Assembly: GCF_038002225.1 (NCBI RefSeq)
Contig: NZ_JBBOCA010000001.1
Span: 5,766,001-5,830,000, forward strand
DNA length: 64,000 nucleotides
Source of the DNA: Paenibacillus sp. FSL R7-0204
Lineage (GTDB): Bacteria > Bacillota > Bacilli > Paenibacillales > Paenibacillaceae
Reading direction: 5' to 3'
A program made the position numbers and the translations under genes. Under the pieces are notes generated by a model. The model was not told the origin of the DNA. It saw only the letters and a program-made list of their open reading frames with translations, and did no database searches. Position 1 is the first letter of the stretch. Each line of letters opens with the position of its first letter. Positions 10,501 to 19,400 of the stretch are shown here, piece by piece.

Positions 10501-11323
10501 AATTGAAATCCTCCTTGTATTCAATCGTGGTATCGCGGCCCACTGAATCCGTAATTTTGGAGATCAGTTTTTTGTTGATGGAATGACCATCCATATAATA
10601 ACTCAAGGACTCATACTGAAAATTAATAGTGTTGCCATACCGGTCCACGATTCCCAAGATCCGGCCGTCTTCGGCGAAATAGGTATTCTTCCCATCCTTT
10701 CCTGTCATTACATACTTGGAGGTTCCGTCTGCTTGTCCATTCTGATAAGCGGCAGTCTCACGGACTACCACATCTTTCACAGTCTGGCCCTCCGGCAAAA
10801 ATACATAGGCTCCGTCCAGATTCGCAGGCTTAAGACGGTATACATCTCCGCTGTCTGTATGCAAAAACTTATGGCTGGAGCCGTCCGAATTCACCTTCAC
10901 TTCAATATTCGGGAAGGAGAAGCGCATACCCATGCCGAGGTTATATCTATCCTCATAGAAGGAGGAGGTTTTGGCATAAGAGAAGGCTCTGTCTACCCAG
11001 GCTCCGTCTACATAATTCACTTCCATCTCTTGCACATTCGCTGTTTCATTCTTATAAATTCGTTTGAATTCAAGATCTAGTCCGTTCTTGCCAGGCAGGA
11101 CATAATCTGTCTGAGTAATGGTAAGTGAACCACTCTGAGGACTAATTTCGTCAATCGTTTCATTGGTTCTTAAATATGCCGGTGAGAGCATAGTATTGTA
11201 CTTTTGTTTGGGACCTACCAGATTGTTCAATTGATCCTGTAAGGTCTCGGCACTTGCTGCCGGTAAGAAAAACATCATCAAGATAAAAGAAGCCAATGAT
11301 ATTCGGATACATGCTTTCTTCAC
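1595..11323 (-). CDS. Secreted RHS/YD-repeat polymorphic toxin with nuclease-like tip
   Basis: A 3242-aa WapA-like protein. GTG start with GGGGG seven bases upstream; N-terminal signal peptide (residues 1-25, ending AASA). After an N-terminal beta domain come dozens of YD repeats (YDxxGN type) up to the RHS core signature GLYYLRARYYDPYIGRFLSED and DPTGH (about residue 2818). A Pro/Ala/Ser/Lys-rich linker (about 2820-2905) and a pre-toxin region (to about 3116) precede a ~125-residue tip with REFDAINDQYVGQSKP and YYHFEG. The tip resembles restriction-endonuclease-fold toxins (PD-(D/E)xK-like D...QxK arrangement), so nuclease activity is likely but unproven. RHS shells encapsulate and deliver the tip in contact-dependent competition. 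Last but one gene of the riboswitch-led operon, 25 bp after its neighbour and 9 bp before the immunity gene. Confidence 0.9.
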   Translation of the reverse strand: MKKACIRISLASFILMMFFLPAASAETLQDQLNNLVGPKQKYNTMLSPAYLRTNETIDEISPQSGSLTITQTDYVLPGKNGLDLEFKRIYKNETANVQEMEVNYVDGAWVDRAFSYAKTSSFYEDRYNLGMGMRFSFPNIEVKVNSDGSSHKFLHTDSGDVYRLKPANLDGAYVFLPEGQTVKDVVVRETAAYQNGQADGTSKYVMTGKDGKNTYFAEDGRILGIVDRYGNTINFQYESLSYYMDGHSINKKLISKITDSVGRDTTIEYKEDFNYTVGPISIDSPVNANNYYNASQSPNNTDSGDLKGKFQVIVHLPGDKSIVYDKSAALVNDSKHVIRTRLQRVYDTDAKPKFMFWYEQPDLGFTYFNKDKYSAYSRYENLVLVDEVKSNKAKSYVYNTYTKRLNEGSMQYRKIFESKDLIKKGLDPAKPNFLDKFVTDTYNKQTYTYTNEADGYGTVDYKQDDKAYLKDTYRYYTTITDVNGSTVKYTYNGNQEMILTEKLGKNHKETVTSEHDELKLVKKQETLIYQVAGGQATGEPVHSIENYRYDEYGNMTSHTGPIADRDSKGYPVNNEHTELFTYDINKYHILTQKTWKLNPNTTAQTNYELDSKGNVIKESKATNDPANPWLITDYAYDSYGNLIRKTAHDRSQDFTTHYEYGIDANGTNTKGAYLTKQYQQADGKTYAKTYAYDMQTGNIVSEIDANGNKTSYQYDAVGRVLKNIRPDNKALQYEYQESPYANFKIQYTDAGNYKYLNEYDIEGNLLNHSINSQGTWERLSSLQYDAFGNLTKEMNSNGHSTRYTYDSNQQIVEKSFYDNDKALRAAVKIDYQINSSPQFPMLMTITNEEGYGKRYYYDLESQLIKQEVTPDRQTYYASTFTYDYVGNLITDTDEGKHTTLYTYDALGRKISATDALGNTTEYGYNAMEQPVSEKAPGGKITEWIYDGLGRNTIQKIYQAGTSDYFYTNSQYDAVNNRIKLTQGLYSAGANKDSSITSFSYDSLNQVTDQYVSLDAANRSHTSNEYDANGNKTKTVEYADSTGAKQIVQNYQYDFAGNITSETGSSKEKGEDGSLVERGAYQTLNEFDLEGNLLKTRRFNGTGYDTEENTYNYRNLKVSSSKPFNDKGPRISRYQYDKSGNLIAETSVIDGTERTTSYTYDGLGFATGTTDPLGNSSRYQYDTMGNLLKTVDSRYSALAMEQAPGIENIYDAENRLIKTIAFDGTNREVIAYKEYDGRGNLIKDVDGEGYNATHPEQSIGLLYQYNVVDKPVEIISAQAAYDNKQQGIGKIGKQLIYDGSGNVLSETDELGHTTSYLYDLGGRLKQTTYADGSRTTVDYDLTGKWVTINTDKSGQQTKSYNTIFGSPYLIEYPDGTSESFRYSSQGELLESTDQNGKSIYYGYDLAGNQISKKEYIRADQTNTYYRFTLMKYDEAAKLLSTETFQLIVSNKNGAVTQTSMGDLTQQIYDKGGRVIQVTGPFGRESKQDYDRAGNVITTYQKSSDNNYDITRNSYDSRSRLTKSALLVKTADISAGFLPGAIFDNEYVDRLEAATTYTYSKNDQLLSQSDAKGNTTSFEYNYNKQLLKKTDAMKGSTLYQYDAAGNVLTETNSIGMQTRYEYDALDRVLRKSLPAADGGLAVTRYIYDLSGNLIREISPNQYKKELDSTNQVLSMKGMSYTYDKMNRRLSTVSPEGTVVEYLEYDAKGQMSKKVDGLRYSGNIGSSKGITYLYDGLGRLIKETNVLGDSKRYEYDVLDHLLARTDERGNTTSYEVNPDGTPAKIIYADGGIFKYTFDKQGRKTSETNPLGAVTTTSYTSFGKEKVVKDPYGYTVENKYDLNGNLVSVKDQADSITLFNYDAGNRLIDKKSPLALDESRNVIYAVESFHYDAAGNMTKKIVLGSKEDSANRETTYIYFDNNLLKGIIDNSGASSSMEYDKNGNLIKSEKLRDSDLKDVEQYEYDSQNRMVKRIGWLDKTTVEGYSTLPNLADLLDSSYPNKIMQITTYSYDVLGNKIQETDPRANGFLSSDSANRKAYTINYTYDAMNRVEKVIRALGSTESVRQYSYDAAGNKISDKDERGYVTKYAYDPVNRITVVTDPEGNKFTTAYDLAGNKIADTNAKGYSMSYTYDKLNRVSLTIDPYGTVVGKKIYDAKGNMVKSIDAKGYAAGETDGSRYGITYHYDLGNRVTAAIDPVLASKNGTSKFTTVYQYNIYGNLIQKTDALGNSIRYEYDNAGRLTQVTDALGVEVSYSYDRMGNKQSMKDGRGKVTQYRYGSFGVLQSVTDAGNATISYTYDLALNKQRMIDRQGNSTLYLYSNQNLLTEMRVVETGDKINFSYDEAGNRTGMNDVSGTYSYTYNSQNQLLQISKDSKVQIKYTYDVIGNVESVTDILGYTTTYQYDKSSRMARVDYDGKETAYSYDKNGNRTMVQYEDGLKEVYTYDLNNRLLTLTNKRNNGSEISSYRYTYDDAGRQITKTDSFGSTAYSYDDAGRIKQVEAPGKTTVYAYDRAGNRQSMLETYTSLQPSSYIFPDTKQALQYKLKKSEYQYSSSNQLMKLEERMSDTTGKELLLKTVDYLFDKNGNELSQRTAYTQPHTTAMHQSTGGDTYEAQTKEINSLIEKVTQVYDGFNRLTKAVKVKAGDRTTVDYVYNGDGLRVKKTVSSAKAGNIAKETNYVYDRQHVILEMDGGSKLSARYIRGINYIARMNQAKAYTYYLFNGHGDVVQTVTSAGEVQNQYDYDVFGNPVLSIESYSESIRYAGEYYDGETGLYYLRARYYDPYIGRFLSEDSYWGEDNNPLSLNLYTYANNDPIQYIDPTGHKATASSIQSQINRNDAAADRQEHLFLAKQKASTPPPKQEPPAPTKPAQNSKKSASSAPANNNKATPPATVTKPPATSNSGSTSSSRPSASGSAAAAAISKLQQKNTVLAVDLKKAKKEEQVVQAAKTSVKKDPVPVKSSAKNTASGSVFNSIKNGTKNLVVNTYNLMIGDDAKLAFGKDKSFLQRSAGSANLLLNVATFGEAAFVKSSVKGAIQVTEKIAAKITGKAVTSAVVKDAAEIAGSKAIQKAAQQTSAAVGNQTVQEMLSNSPSGLYSKLRKQGIPTTLTDDEVKAANSAGLKMQAEGAGKAGRYSGDLVVVNKPDAAADALAERIGGQSRVKFSNDPASREFDAINDQYVGQSKPALHTVNKSVRDQMKATFEAAQETGRRVYYHFEGQPAQSVIDKLNEYSSRYGIKVLIDTKPLK

Positions 11324-11348
11324 AAAGCTACCCCCGTCTGCCTGTTAG

Positions 11349-12143
11349 TTATTGCCCGTACTTTTCCGTATAGGTCTGGGCCATGATCATTTCATCTGAA
11401 AAGCCTTGCGCAACTCTAGTAACAACAACTTTGGCAGACTCTCCAAGCTTCTGTGCCAGTACAAAAGCATGTGTAACCTGCTGCTCGGAAAGCTTACCAT
11501 CCCCAGTATATTTACGAACTTCTTCCTCTGTTATCTGAACCCTCGGAAATGGATTTCCGCTGTACAATACCTTCTCCCGTTCAAAAACACTGCTCCATTT
11601 ACCACTTTTCAGCTTCTCATTCAATAAATCTCCAAACAGCTTGCCGGTTACGAAAGATATCCTGTCCGCGATCATAATATCGTCAGAGGTTGCTCCTTGC
11701 ACCTGCATTAGTAGCTCAAGTTCTTCTGATTCGAAGGATCTGGGGATAAACTCTTTATGTGTCTCACGATATTGTGTGAAAAGTGTCTCCCAGGACTTGC
11801 CTACGCTTCTGGCCTCAAGCATTGCGGTCCAATCATTCACATTACCGAAATTGTGGTATAAGAAGTCATACGCAGTTAATACCGCAGCACGGCTATAACC
11901 GCCAGCAACCAGCTCTTCAATCTGCTTACGGTATGTCTCTTGAACACTGAATTCTTTCAGGAACTGATCATATGAACTCTGGACCACTTCAGACTGTACA
12001 GGTCCAGCGTTCATTCCATGACTGTCTTCAGTCTCCGCTTTAGGAGTAACGGCCACTTTGGCATAGGCTAATACCCCTGCCTGGAACACCAATACCAGAA
12101 TGATTATAAAAGCGGAAATCCGAAGTACCTTGCGTTTGTTCAT
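11349..12143 (-). CDS. Membrane-anchored helical-repeat protein, function unknown (264 aa)
   Basis: I do not recognise this family. One N-terminal hydrophobic segment (residues ~8-28) acts as signal or anchor; the remainder looks exported and largely helical. The motif G-[FAY]-[ST]-[DE]-[DE]-x-[IM]-M-x-A recurs: GATSDDIMIAD and GFSDEMIMAQTY, with a weaker GYSRAAVLTAYDF. Related copies occur in the next gene upstream, so the two are probably diverged relatives. The start has AGAGGAG nine bases upstream. It sits between that relative (14-bp gap) and the RHS toxin (25-bp gap), which suggests a role in export, assembly or surface retention of the toxin or of the large fibronectin-III proteins. 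This role is inference from position alone. Confidence 0.7.
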   Translation of the reverse strand: MNKRKVLRISAFIIILVLVFQAGVLAYAKVAVTPKAETEDSHGMNAGPVQSEVVQSSYDQFLKEFSVQETYRKQIEELVAGGYSRAAVLTAYDFLYHNFGNVNDWTAMLEARSVGKSWETLFTQYRETHKEFIPRSFESEELELLMQVQGATSDDIMIADRISFVTGKLFGDLLNEKLKSGKWSSVFEREKVLYSGNPFPRVQITEEEVRKYTGDGKLSEQQVTHAFVLAQKLGESAKVVVTRVAQGFSDEMIMAQTYTEKYGQ

Positions 12144-12157
12144 TCCTCTTAGCTCCT

Positions 12158-13096
12158 CTATTTGTAATTAGGATTCATTGCCTGAATTTCTTGTCTGACC
12201 GCTTCACCCGGATTTTCCGGCCTCACATCCTGCACCGTAGGCGGGTTAATATCCGGAATCAGCGATTCCTTATCTTCGGTTACAAAATTATTGGGGTCAG
12301 GTTTCCTCTCTGCAACTTCAAGATCGGGTGCTGCCTTCCCCCGCTGTAATTGCTCCAGCATCCTCTTCTCAAGAGAGTCCAGCGTTACAATCTCACTCTC
12401 TTTTAGAGTAATGGTTTGTTGTTCTTTATTTTCCTGATACTGTTTGGGATCAGTAATGTAGTCCTTGAGATTCAGCCCAATCTGAAGAGACAGTATATAT
12501 TCATTCATTACAGCCTCCATGGAACCGAACTCCTGTTGCAAGGTAAGCAGGAGCGTAACCGCCTCTCCCTCATTAAATTGCTCGTTAATTGTTACGTACG
12601 CAGACTCTACATCCTCCTCAGCCGAGCCGGAGAGTTCTGAGGATGCTTCCGGCTTTTCCACAATTGATGCTGCACTGCTGACAACTTCTTTTAACTGCTG
12701 CATAGTTCTCTCCGTGAGCATTTTAGCTTCCATGATCTCGTCATCCTGGAAGCCTTTCTGACGAAGCTCCTTAAGTAATTCCTCACCCAGACCAGCCTCA
12801 TGAAGCAGATTTGAACGCCCCTGCTTGTCTTCCGTATTGTTCGCCGGAAGCTGCTGCTTCAGAGTCTCCGTAATTTCATTCCATGAAGAACCTGATTTTT
12901 TCATTTCCATAATCTTTACTGCCGCAACTCCGCTCAGGTTAGAGAGCTCTGCAGCCGTCTGTTCATCTTGTTGCTGGGAAGACTCTTGTACTGCTGAATC
13001 CCGGTTAAGTCTTGGAAAGGTCACAATCGCTGCTTCAGACAGCAACGCCACTATGATTGCTATGGATATATATCTGTATTTTCGCTTGCGGATCAT
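12158..13096 (-). CDS. Membrane-anchored helical-repeat protein, function unknown (312 aa)
   Basis: Unrecognised family. The ATG at 13096 is chosen because GAAGGAG lies seven bases before it, whereas the ATG two codons upstream overlaps the ribosome site. An N-terminal hydrophobic segment follows RKRKYRY. The body is charged, Gln/Glu-rich and predicted helical, with GFQDDEIMEAKML and FNEGEAVTLLLTLQQEFG, motifs shared with the 264-aa protein downstream. The C-terminal ~50 residues are Pro-rich and probably unstructured (INPPTVQDVRPENPGEAV). Gaps of 22 bp upstream and 14 bp downstream place it inside the six-gene operon. An accessory role for the surface proteins or RHS toxin is plausible but not demonstrated. 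Confidence 0.7.
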   Translation of the reverse strand: MIRKRKYRYISIAIIVALLSEAAIVTFPRLNRDSAVQESSQQQDEQTAAELSNLSGVAAVKIMEMKKSGSSWNEITETLKQQLPANNTEDKQGRSNLLHEAGLGEELLKELRQKGFQDDEIMEAKMLTERTMQQLKEVVSSAASIVEKPEASSELSGSAEEDVESAYVTINEQFNEGEAVTLLLTLQQEFGSMEAVMNEYILSLQIGLNLKDYITDPKQYQENKEQQTITLKESEIVTLDSLEKRMLEQLQRGKAAPDLEVAERKPDPNNFVTEDKESLIPDINPPTVQDVRPENPGEAVRQEIQAMNPNYK

Positions 13097-13118
13097 TATC
13101 ATTCTCCTTCAATATCAT

Positions 13119-16100
13119 TCAATCTACCGTAACTTTCACGTTGCTATCACCCGTTATTTTCGACTTGAAGGTGAGCGTAGCAATCTCTCCAGACCAAGAG
13201 GTTCCGGGTACAACATTCTGATCGACAGAATAAGTGATTTTCCCAGGGGTATATGAAGCAGTTAAATTAGAACCGGCAATCCTTCCGCTAGAAAGATCTC
13301 TGGCTGGAGTGAAATCATATAAGTCGATTAATTCAAGCTCATCCGGATTATAGGTCACCACAAATTCCAGTTCACTGAAATCCTGTACATTTTGAGCCAG
13401 CAGCGTCAGACTTGCTTCCTTATCCTTCTTGACTTTAAGCACGTATTCCGGACTGGTAGTACTCTTCTGTAGAGAAGGGCTCCAGGCAGTCACTCCTGAT
13501 GTATTTTTTGCTCTTACCCGGTACGTATGAGCGGTTCCAGAAGTAAGTTCGCTATGTTGATAGGTTATATTGTTACCGACATCAATCGTCTTTCCATCTA
13601 CTTCAAGCTGGTAGCCATTCGCCCCGTCCATCTTCTCCCAGCGCAATTCAATCGAGTTGTTTTGGGCAAATCCATCTATTTTGGAAGGGGAGTCAGGCAG
13701 GTTGGGAAGTGTAGAGAGGGCTAATACTGCCACCCAGTCTCCACGTTCATTTCCTTGCTTCACTCTAATTTTATAGAGATGGTATTCTTCTGCTTTCAGT
13801 CCGGTATGATTGTAAATCGTGTCCGCAGCGTTATCCAATAATTTGCCGTCTACTTCTATTTCATATCTTGCATTCGCGGCAACCGTATCCCAGGACAGGG
13901 TAATAGACTTATTCGTCACTACCGCTACCACATTAGTTAAAGATTCCGTATTCATTCCAACAGGCATGGTAGTCATGGCTATCGGTTTGGACCATTCACT
14001 TGTTCCGCTAATATTAGCGGCTCTGATTCTATAGGTATGTTTGGAATCTGCAGTGAGCTGGTCATGCACGAACAGATTCTCCTTCACAGTGGTTATAGTT
14101 CCGCCATCCACTTCAATGTCGTAAGTATCCGTATGAGGAACATTGTGCCAGGATGCTGTAATCTGCCCTTCATCCGCAGTGGTCATTATGTTCGTAGGTA
14201 CATCCGGTATTTCCGGATGGGTGGTTACATCCAGAGGAGAACTCCACTTACTTTTGCCTCCTATGTTGACAGCGCGAATTCTGTAGGTATGACCGCTCAG
14301 AGCATCTAATCCTTCATGCGTATAGCTAGTCATCTGCTTGTTGTCGATAATTAGCCCGTCCACTTCAATCTCGTAGCCGCTGGCCCGCTCCATCTCCTCC
14401 CACTTCACAGTTACCGTATGAATATCCTGCACTGCAGATATCTTCGTAGGGGTCTCTGGCGGATTAGGCCAAGTCTGTTGTATAGCGGGGGTGCTCCATT
14501 CACTCACCCCTCCTGTGTTACCGGCTCTTACACGATACGTATGATCCGTTGAAGCTTCCAGATCTTTGTGCGTGAAGGAGTTAAGGGTGCCGTTATCCGT
14601 CACAACTCCATCGGCTTCCACTTCATACCGCGTAGCATGAGGAACCAAATCCCAGGTTAATGAAACGAACTTCTGCGATGGGACTGTCAATAGATTGAGT
14701 GGTGAAGCCGGTGGTTCAGGCAGGGTCATTTGAGTAAAAGCCTGGCTCCAGCTACTCGTACCTCCCGGATTGATAATTCTAACTCTATAGGTGTGCTGAG
14801 TATTAGGTAATAATCCATTGTGCGTATAGGAAGTAGAAGTTCCATTATTGATAATGGCTCCACCTGCCTCTACCTCATAACCTAAGGCACCCGCTGATGG
14901 AGGCCATGCAAGCTTAATCCATTGCTGTGAAGCTTCTGCAGTTATTCCGCCGGGTGCAGCGGCTAATGTAGTTCCGCTTGCCGGCCCTCCGAACCCTGTC
15001 TCTACCCCTTCGTTATTTCTTGCTTTTACCTGGAAGGAGTAAGAAGTATTTGCTGTTAAACCATTAATCACTACTGTCTTATTAGACGGGGTAAACCATA
15101 CAGGCGAAGAACTGAGAGTGCCGGAAGGAGTAGCATATGCAGTACCCATTTGAATCAAATATTGGGTTGAAGCAGCATTCTGATCATGAAGCTGCATGAT
15201 TAAGGATGTTTCACCATTTTGCTGAACAGATATTGCCGGTACTTGTGCTTTCGTATAAACATTCTGCTCATGGACCGCACTATTCCCCACTTTATCTCTG
15301 GCTTCAATCCTGGTATAAAATGCAGTATTTGGCATTAATCCTGTTGCAGTAAAGCTTGGCTGTGTAGTCCAGCCGCTCGACTGGCTTCCGACTGTGTAAT
15401 GATATGGAACGTTATCCAATCCTGATATGGAATCTGCGGCTGTTCCCGATATCTGAACCTGTGAGTCGGAAGAAATAATATTGATATTTCCAATTACCGG
15501 AGGAGATTTATCTACAAAGATGGTTACCGAATTCTGGGTGGTGACTTTTCCGTCATTGGCTGTAAAGCGGATGGTATGGCTGCCTTCAGATAAAGCTGCT
15601 ATGTTCAATGGACTAAAAGATACGTTTTGGGTTGTAGCTGTATTGGTTATCGTCTTACTTTCCCTTGCAGCTGCCTCTGAATCTATATAATATTTCAGCT
15701 CCAGCGCATCACCGTTCGAATCTGATACCCCTATTACAGGAATGAACAGGGAGCTTGGGCCAATTTGCTGACCGTTGGGTGTGGGTATGGTAATTGTAGG
15801 GGCTGCATTGGAGGTTAAATTTTGTGCTGGGAGATATTCAGATAGTGAGTTTCTCCATCCATTAGGGGGGTCATTCACTTCGTGTTGATTATCTCCTGCA
15901 CTTACCAAAACACTCACCTCTGATGGAATTTCACCAGTCAGCTGCTCCTCCCAAGGATAGCTAGGATAGGCAACTAAATCACCTTCATTAGTTATGAATT
16001 TGTTATTTGACTCACCCGTAGTCAAGTTTTCTACGCGTTTATGCGTATAGGACCCTACTCTTGAACTGCTGCTCGAGTTACTCATATAAACAGCTATGTC

Positions 16101-16445
16101 CAGATATCTAGTACGTTGCATGTCACGAAACCAATAGGTTCTGGAACCTGAGGTCATAATGGCCGCCTTATCCAAAGCAATATCGTAACTCATTTTTCTT
16201 GAAGATAAATCAAAGCGTATGTTTTTGACCGTAATTCCCGGCATGTCCAATGTAATTTCGGCAATATCACCCATGGCAGGAACCCATTCAGCCGTTTTTA
16301 TGAAACCATCGAAGTGAAGATCTGCAAAGCTGATAATATTAGACTCCCCTGCTGCTTTAACCTGTGATCCGCCTGGAAATAGAATTAATGTAACCATTAC
16401 ACAAACACATAAAATAGATATCCATCTGTTCAGCATATCCTTCAT
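13119..16445 (-). CDS. Secreted fibronectin type III protein with cohesin-like C-terminus (1108 aa)
   Basis: Signal peptide (residues 1-32, ending VKAA). Residues ~33-215 form an unrecognised beta-rich N-terminal domain, followed by cadherin/Ig-like modules (PTITIPTPNG...; DKSPPVIGNI). About eight fibronectin-III modules follow (about 330-1000), shown by the recurring W-x-x-V...Y-x-I/V-E-V-D-G...H-T-Y-R-V-R-A...G-x-S-x-W-S pattern. The last ~105 residues (VTYNPDELELIDLY, then PGKITYSV) look like a cohesin-type domain. No LPXTG, SLH or transmembrane anchor is visible. The start has AGGAGAGG just upstream. It lies 25 bp after its larger relative, whose architecture it partly shares, so the two probably act together as an extracellular adhesin or matrix scaffold. 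Confidence 0.8.
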   Translation of the reverse strand: MKDMLNRWISILCVCVMVTLILFPGGSQVKAAGESNIISFADLHFDGFIKTAEWVPAMGDIAEITLDMPGITVKNIRFDLSSRKMSYDIALDKAAIMTSGSRTYWFRDMQRTRYLDIAVYMSNSSSSSRVGSYTHKRVENLTTGESNNKFITNEGDLVAYPSYPWEEQLTGEIPSEVSVLVSAGDNQHEVNDPPNGWRNSLSEYLPAQNLTSNAAPTITIPTPNGQQIGPSSLFIPVIGVSDSNGDALELKYYIDSEAAARESKTITNTATTQNVSFSPLNIAALSEGSHTIRFTANDGKVTTQNSVTIFVDKSPPVIGNINIISSDSQVQISGTAADSISGLDNVPYHYTVGSQSSGWTTQPSFTATGLMPNTAFYTRIEARDKVGNSAVHEQNVYTKAQVPAISVQQNGETSLIMQLHDQNAASTQYLIQMGTAYATPSGTLSSSPVWFTPSNKTVVINGLTANTSYSFQVKARNNEGVETGFGGPASGTTLAAAPGGITAEASQQWIKLAWPPSAGALGYEVEAGGAIINNGTSTSYTHNGLLPNTQHTYRVRIINPGGTSSWSQAFTQMTLPEPPASPLNLLTVPSQKFVSLTWDLVPHATRYEVEADGVVTDNGTLNSFTHKDLEASTDHTYRVRAGNTGGVSEWSTPAIQQTWPNPPETPTKISAVQDIHTVTVKWEEMERASGYEIEVDGLIIDNKQMTSYTHEGLDALSGHTYRIRAVNIGGKSKWSSPLDVTTHPEIPDVPTNIMTTADEGQITASWHNVPHTDTYDIEVDGGTITTVKENLFVHDQLTADSKHTYRIRAANISGTSEWSKPIAMTTMPVGMNTESLTNVVAVVTNKSITLSWDTVAANARYEIEVDGKLLDNAADTIYNHTGLKAEEYHLYKIRVKQGNERGDWVAVLALSTLPNLPDSPSKIDGFAQNNSIELRWEKMDGANGYQLEVDGKTIDVGNNITYQHSELTSGTAHTYRVRAKNTSGVTAWSPSLQKSTTSPEYVLKVKKDKEASLTLLAQNVQDFSELEFVVTYNPDELELIDLYDFTPARDLSSGRIAGSNLTASYTPGKITYSVDQNVVPGTSWSGEIATLTFKSKITGDSNVKVTVD

Positions 16446-16470
16446 AGTTCCTCTCCTACCGCTATTAAAT

Positions 16471-19400
16471 CTACTCTATGGTATAGGTTACTTTAGTAAA
16501 TTGATTAGTCAGGGCAGTGAAGATAATAGTGTTCATCGCCGCCTTATTGCTCATTTGTACGCTGAAGACTATTTTCCCCGGTTCAAACTGGATTACATGG
16601 ATTGGAGTTCCTGCAATACTGCCAGTCCCAAGTTCCATTTCCGGAGTCTCTGCACGCAGATCCATGACCTCAAGATCCTTGGCATTATAGGTGACTGTAA
16701 CTCTGCGCTCGGATTTGTCACTTTTATAAGGGATGATCATTACAAAATTAAGCTGAGAGTCCTTTTCCGGCTTGATCGTTACTGCAGGAGTCGTTGTTTT
16801 CTTCAAAAGCTCGGACCAGTCGCTGGTGGCTCCTGCATTCTTAGCCCGGACACGATAAGCGTGCATTGTGTTGGGTTCAAGGCCACTGTGTGTGTATTCC
16901 AGCTGATTGGAATTCGAAATCACTTGTCCATCTACTTCCAAATCATAGCCGGATGCACCATTCACTGAATCCCAGACAAGCTGGACCGAATTCACAGTAA
17001 CTTCGCCTCTAAGGTTCTTAGGTACCTCCGGTGCTGTAACCCCGGTGACAATCGTAGTCCATTCACTCCAATCACTGACGAGCTGAGTATTCTTGGCACG
17101 TATCCTGTAATTGTGCTTGGTGTTAGGCAACAAACCGGTATGCGTGAAAGCAATCTTGCTGCCATTGTCAATCATTGTGCCGTCCGCTTCAATTTCGTAG
17201 CCGGTAGCACCCTTAACGGAATCCCAGGATAATCGGATTTGATTGCTCTTGGTCTCCGTCTTTACATTTCCCGGAATCCCGAGCACGGTTGAAATCGTCA
17301 GCGGTTCGCTCCATTCTCCAAGGAAGCTTCCCTGCTTCGCTCTGACCCGATAATTATGCCAGGAATAGGGTTCCAATCCAGAATGCTTATAGGATAACGA
17401 TTCTTCATTATTCAGAACCTCGCCATCTACCAGGAGATCATAGCCAGTTGCGCTCTCTACCTTGTCCCAAGTAAGTTCAATACTTGTATTCTTGGCTAAT
17501 GCCTTGAGATTAGAGGGTTTGCCGAAGGTAGTGGTTGCAGATACGTATCCGCTCCACTCGGCTGCACCAGCCACATTTACAGCTCTTACCCTATATTTGT
17601 GCGTGGAGAAGGGCACTAGCTTCTTATGGATATAGATGTTATCCGTAACATTTCGAATCGTTGCCCCATCCAATTCAATATCGTAACTTAGCGCACCTGC
17701 AACTATATCCCAAGTTATTGTAATTTCGTTGCTCTTCGCTGAAGTCTGAATATTAGCAGGAACGCCCGCATGAGTGGAGTAAACAATGGTTTTCGTCCAG
17801 CTTCCGACTCTCTCTTCATTCTTCGCCCGCACTCTGTAGGTATGCTCTGAATTCAATGCTAGCTGTGAATGAGTGAATTCAAGCTTCAATTCATTATCCA
17901 GCACATCACCATCTACCTCGATGTCATACCCTGTGGCCCCGGCAACTGGGTCCCAAGCTACATGCACAGAGCTTCCTTCCACTTGTGCTGTAAGATTCTG
18001 CGGAACCCCAGGCAGAGTATGCACTGTGATGGTATCGCTCCATTCACTGATTCCATCATCGTTCTTAGCTCGTACACGATAGCTATGCTTGCTGTTAGAT
18101 TGGAGACTTCCATGTATAAACGAATTATCGGTAATGTTATTACTAACAACTCCATCTATTTCCAAATCATAGGAAATGGCTCCTGATACAGCATCCCAGT
18201 GCAGATGAATGGACTGATCATCAGCAATCCCCTGCAGCTTGGAAGGGACTCCCACCAGAGTAGTCTTCGTAACGACTTCGCTCCACACTCCCGCTCCGCT
18301 GCTGTTCACGGCTCGGATACGGAATACTTTTGGCATGTTCGGATTCAGATCAGTCTCCTGATAAGTTAGCACGGCTCCTATATTCTTCGTGCTGTTATTA
18401 ACCTCTATTTCATAACTAGTGGCTCCAATCACCGGCTCCCATTCCAGAGTAATGGTATGGCTTGTTGCATTCATTTGAATATTCAGCGGTGCAGCCGGCA
18501 AGGTCCAATAAGATGAAGGGATTGACCACTCCCCTTTGATGTCACCGCTGATTGCCCGGATACGGTAGAAATGCTCAGTTCCCGGACTAAGCCCCCCCTT
18601 GAGAAAATCAGGTTCACTGCCGAGGACGGTAACCTCCTTATCAAATTCCACCTCATATCCGTCTGCATTAAACAAAGAAGGCCAACTGAGGGTAATCGTT
18701 GTATCTGTTGCACTCGCATTTACTGCAGGTTTAGAAAAAGGTCTTAAAGATACAGAGGGCACCACTTCACGAATCTGCTGCCCGCTCTCCCAGAATAAGC
18801 TGGCCTGAGGATTCCCCATATCATTAGCGTATTCCATCTTCAGGTCATATTTTTTACCGGCTTCAAGCTGGATGGTGCCTTGCTCCACATGCTGCTTCGT
18901 TGTCCAGGCATCTACCAGGAGCTGATCATTCACCCAGAGTCTGACTCCACCTGACGTTCTGGCGGAAAAGGTATATTGATCTGTATAGTTAGGTTGAATT
19001 TTCCCTGTCCATCTTACTGAAAAATGCTGGTCTGCTATTCCCGGCACACCCAGAACAGGTTGGCCAGCCAAAGAAATAGATTCATCCACCTTCACGGCCT
19101 TCTTGCCCGTAAAATCATTGCCGCTGTAATACTCAGCCTTAAGGCCTGACAGAACATACTTCAATAATGTACGTCCTGCTTGCTCATTCCCCGTGTGAAT
19201 TACAGGTCTTTGATTCGAGATGACATTACCGCCAACTGCAAATAATCCGCCTGTATTGATGTTCAGATGATTATTCACACTGACATTGTCCCGGACGAAC
19301 AAATCACCCTTGGTTACATTCAGCTCTGCTTTTGAATTATTGGACACCACTTCTCCAATAGACATTTCTTCGTCTACATTCATAGTTACCATAGTATTGA

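Noticed and set aside
1546..11080. Many ORFs antisense to the RHS gene, up to 249 codons
   Set aside because: They arise from the repetitive YD-coding sequence; hydrophobic nonsense translations without ribosome sites.
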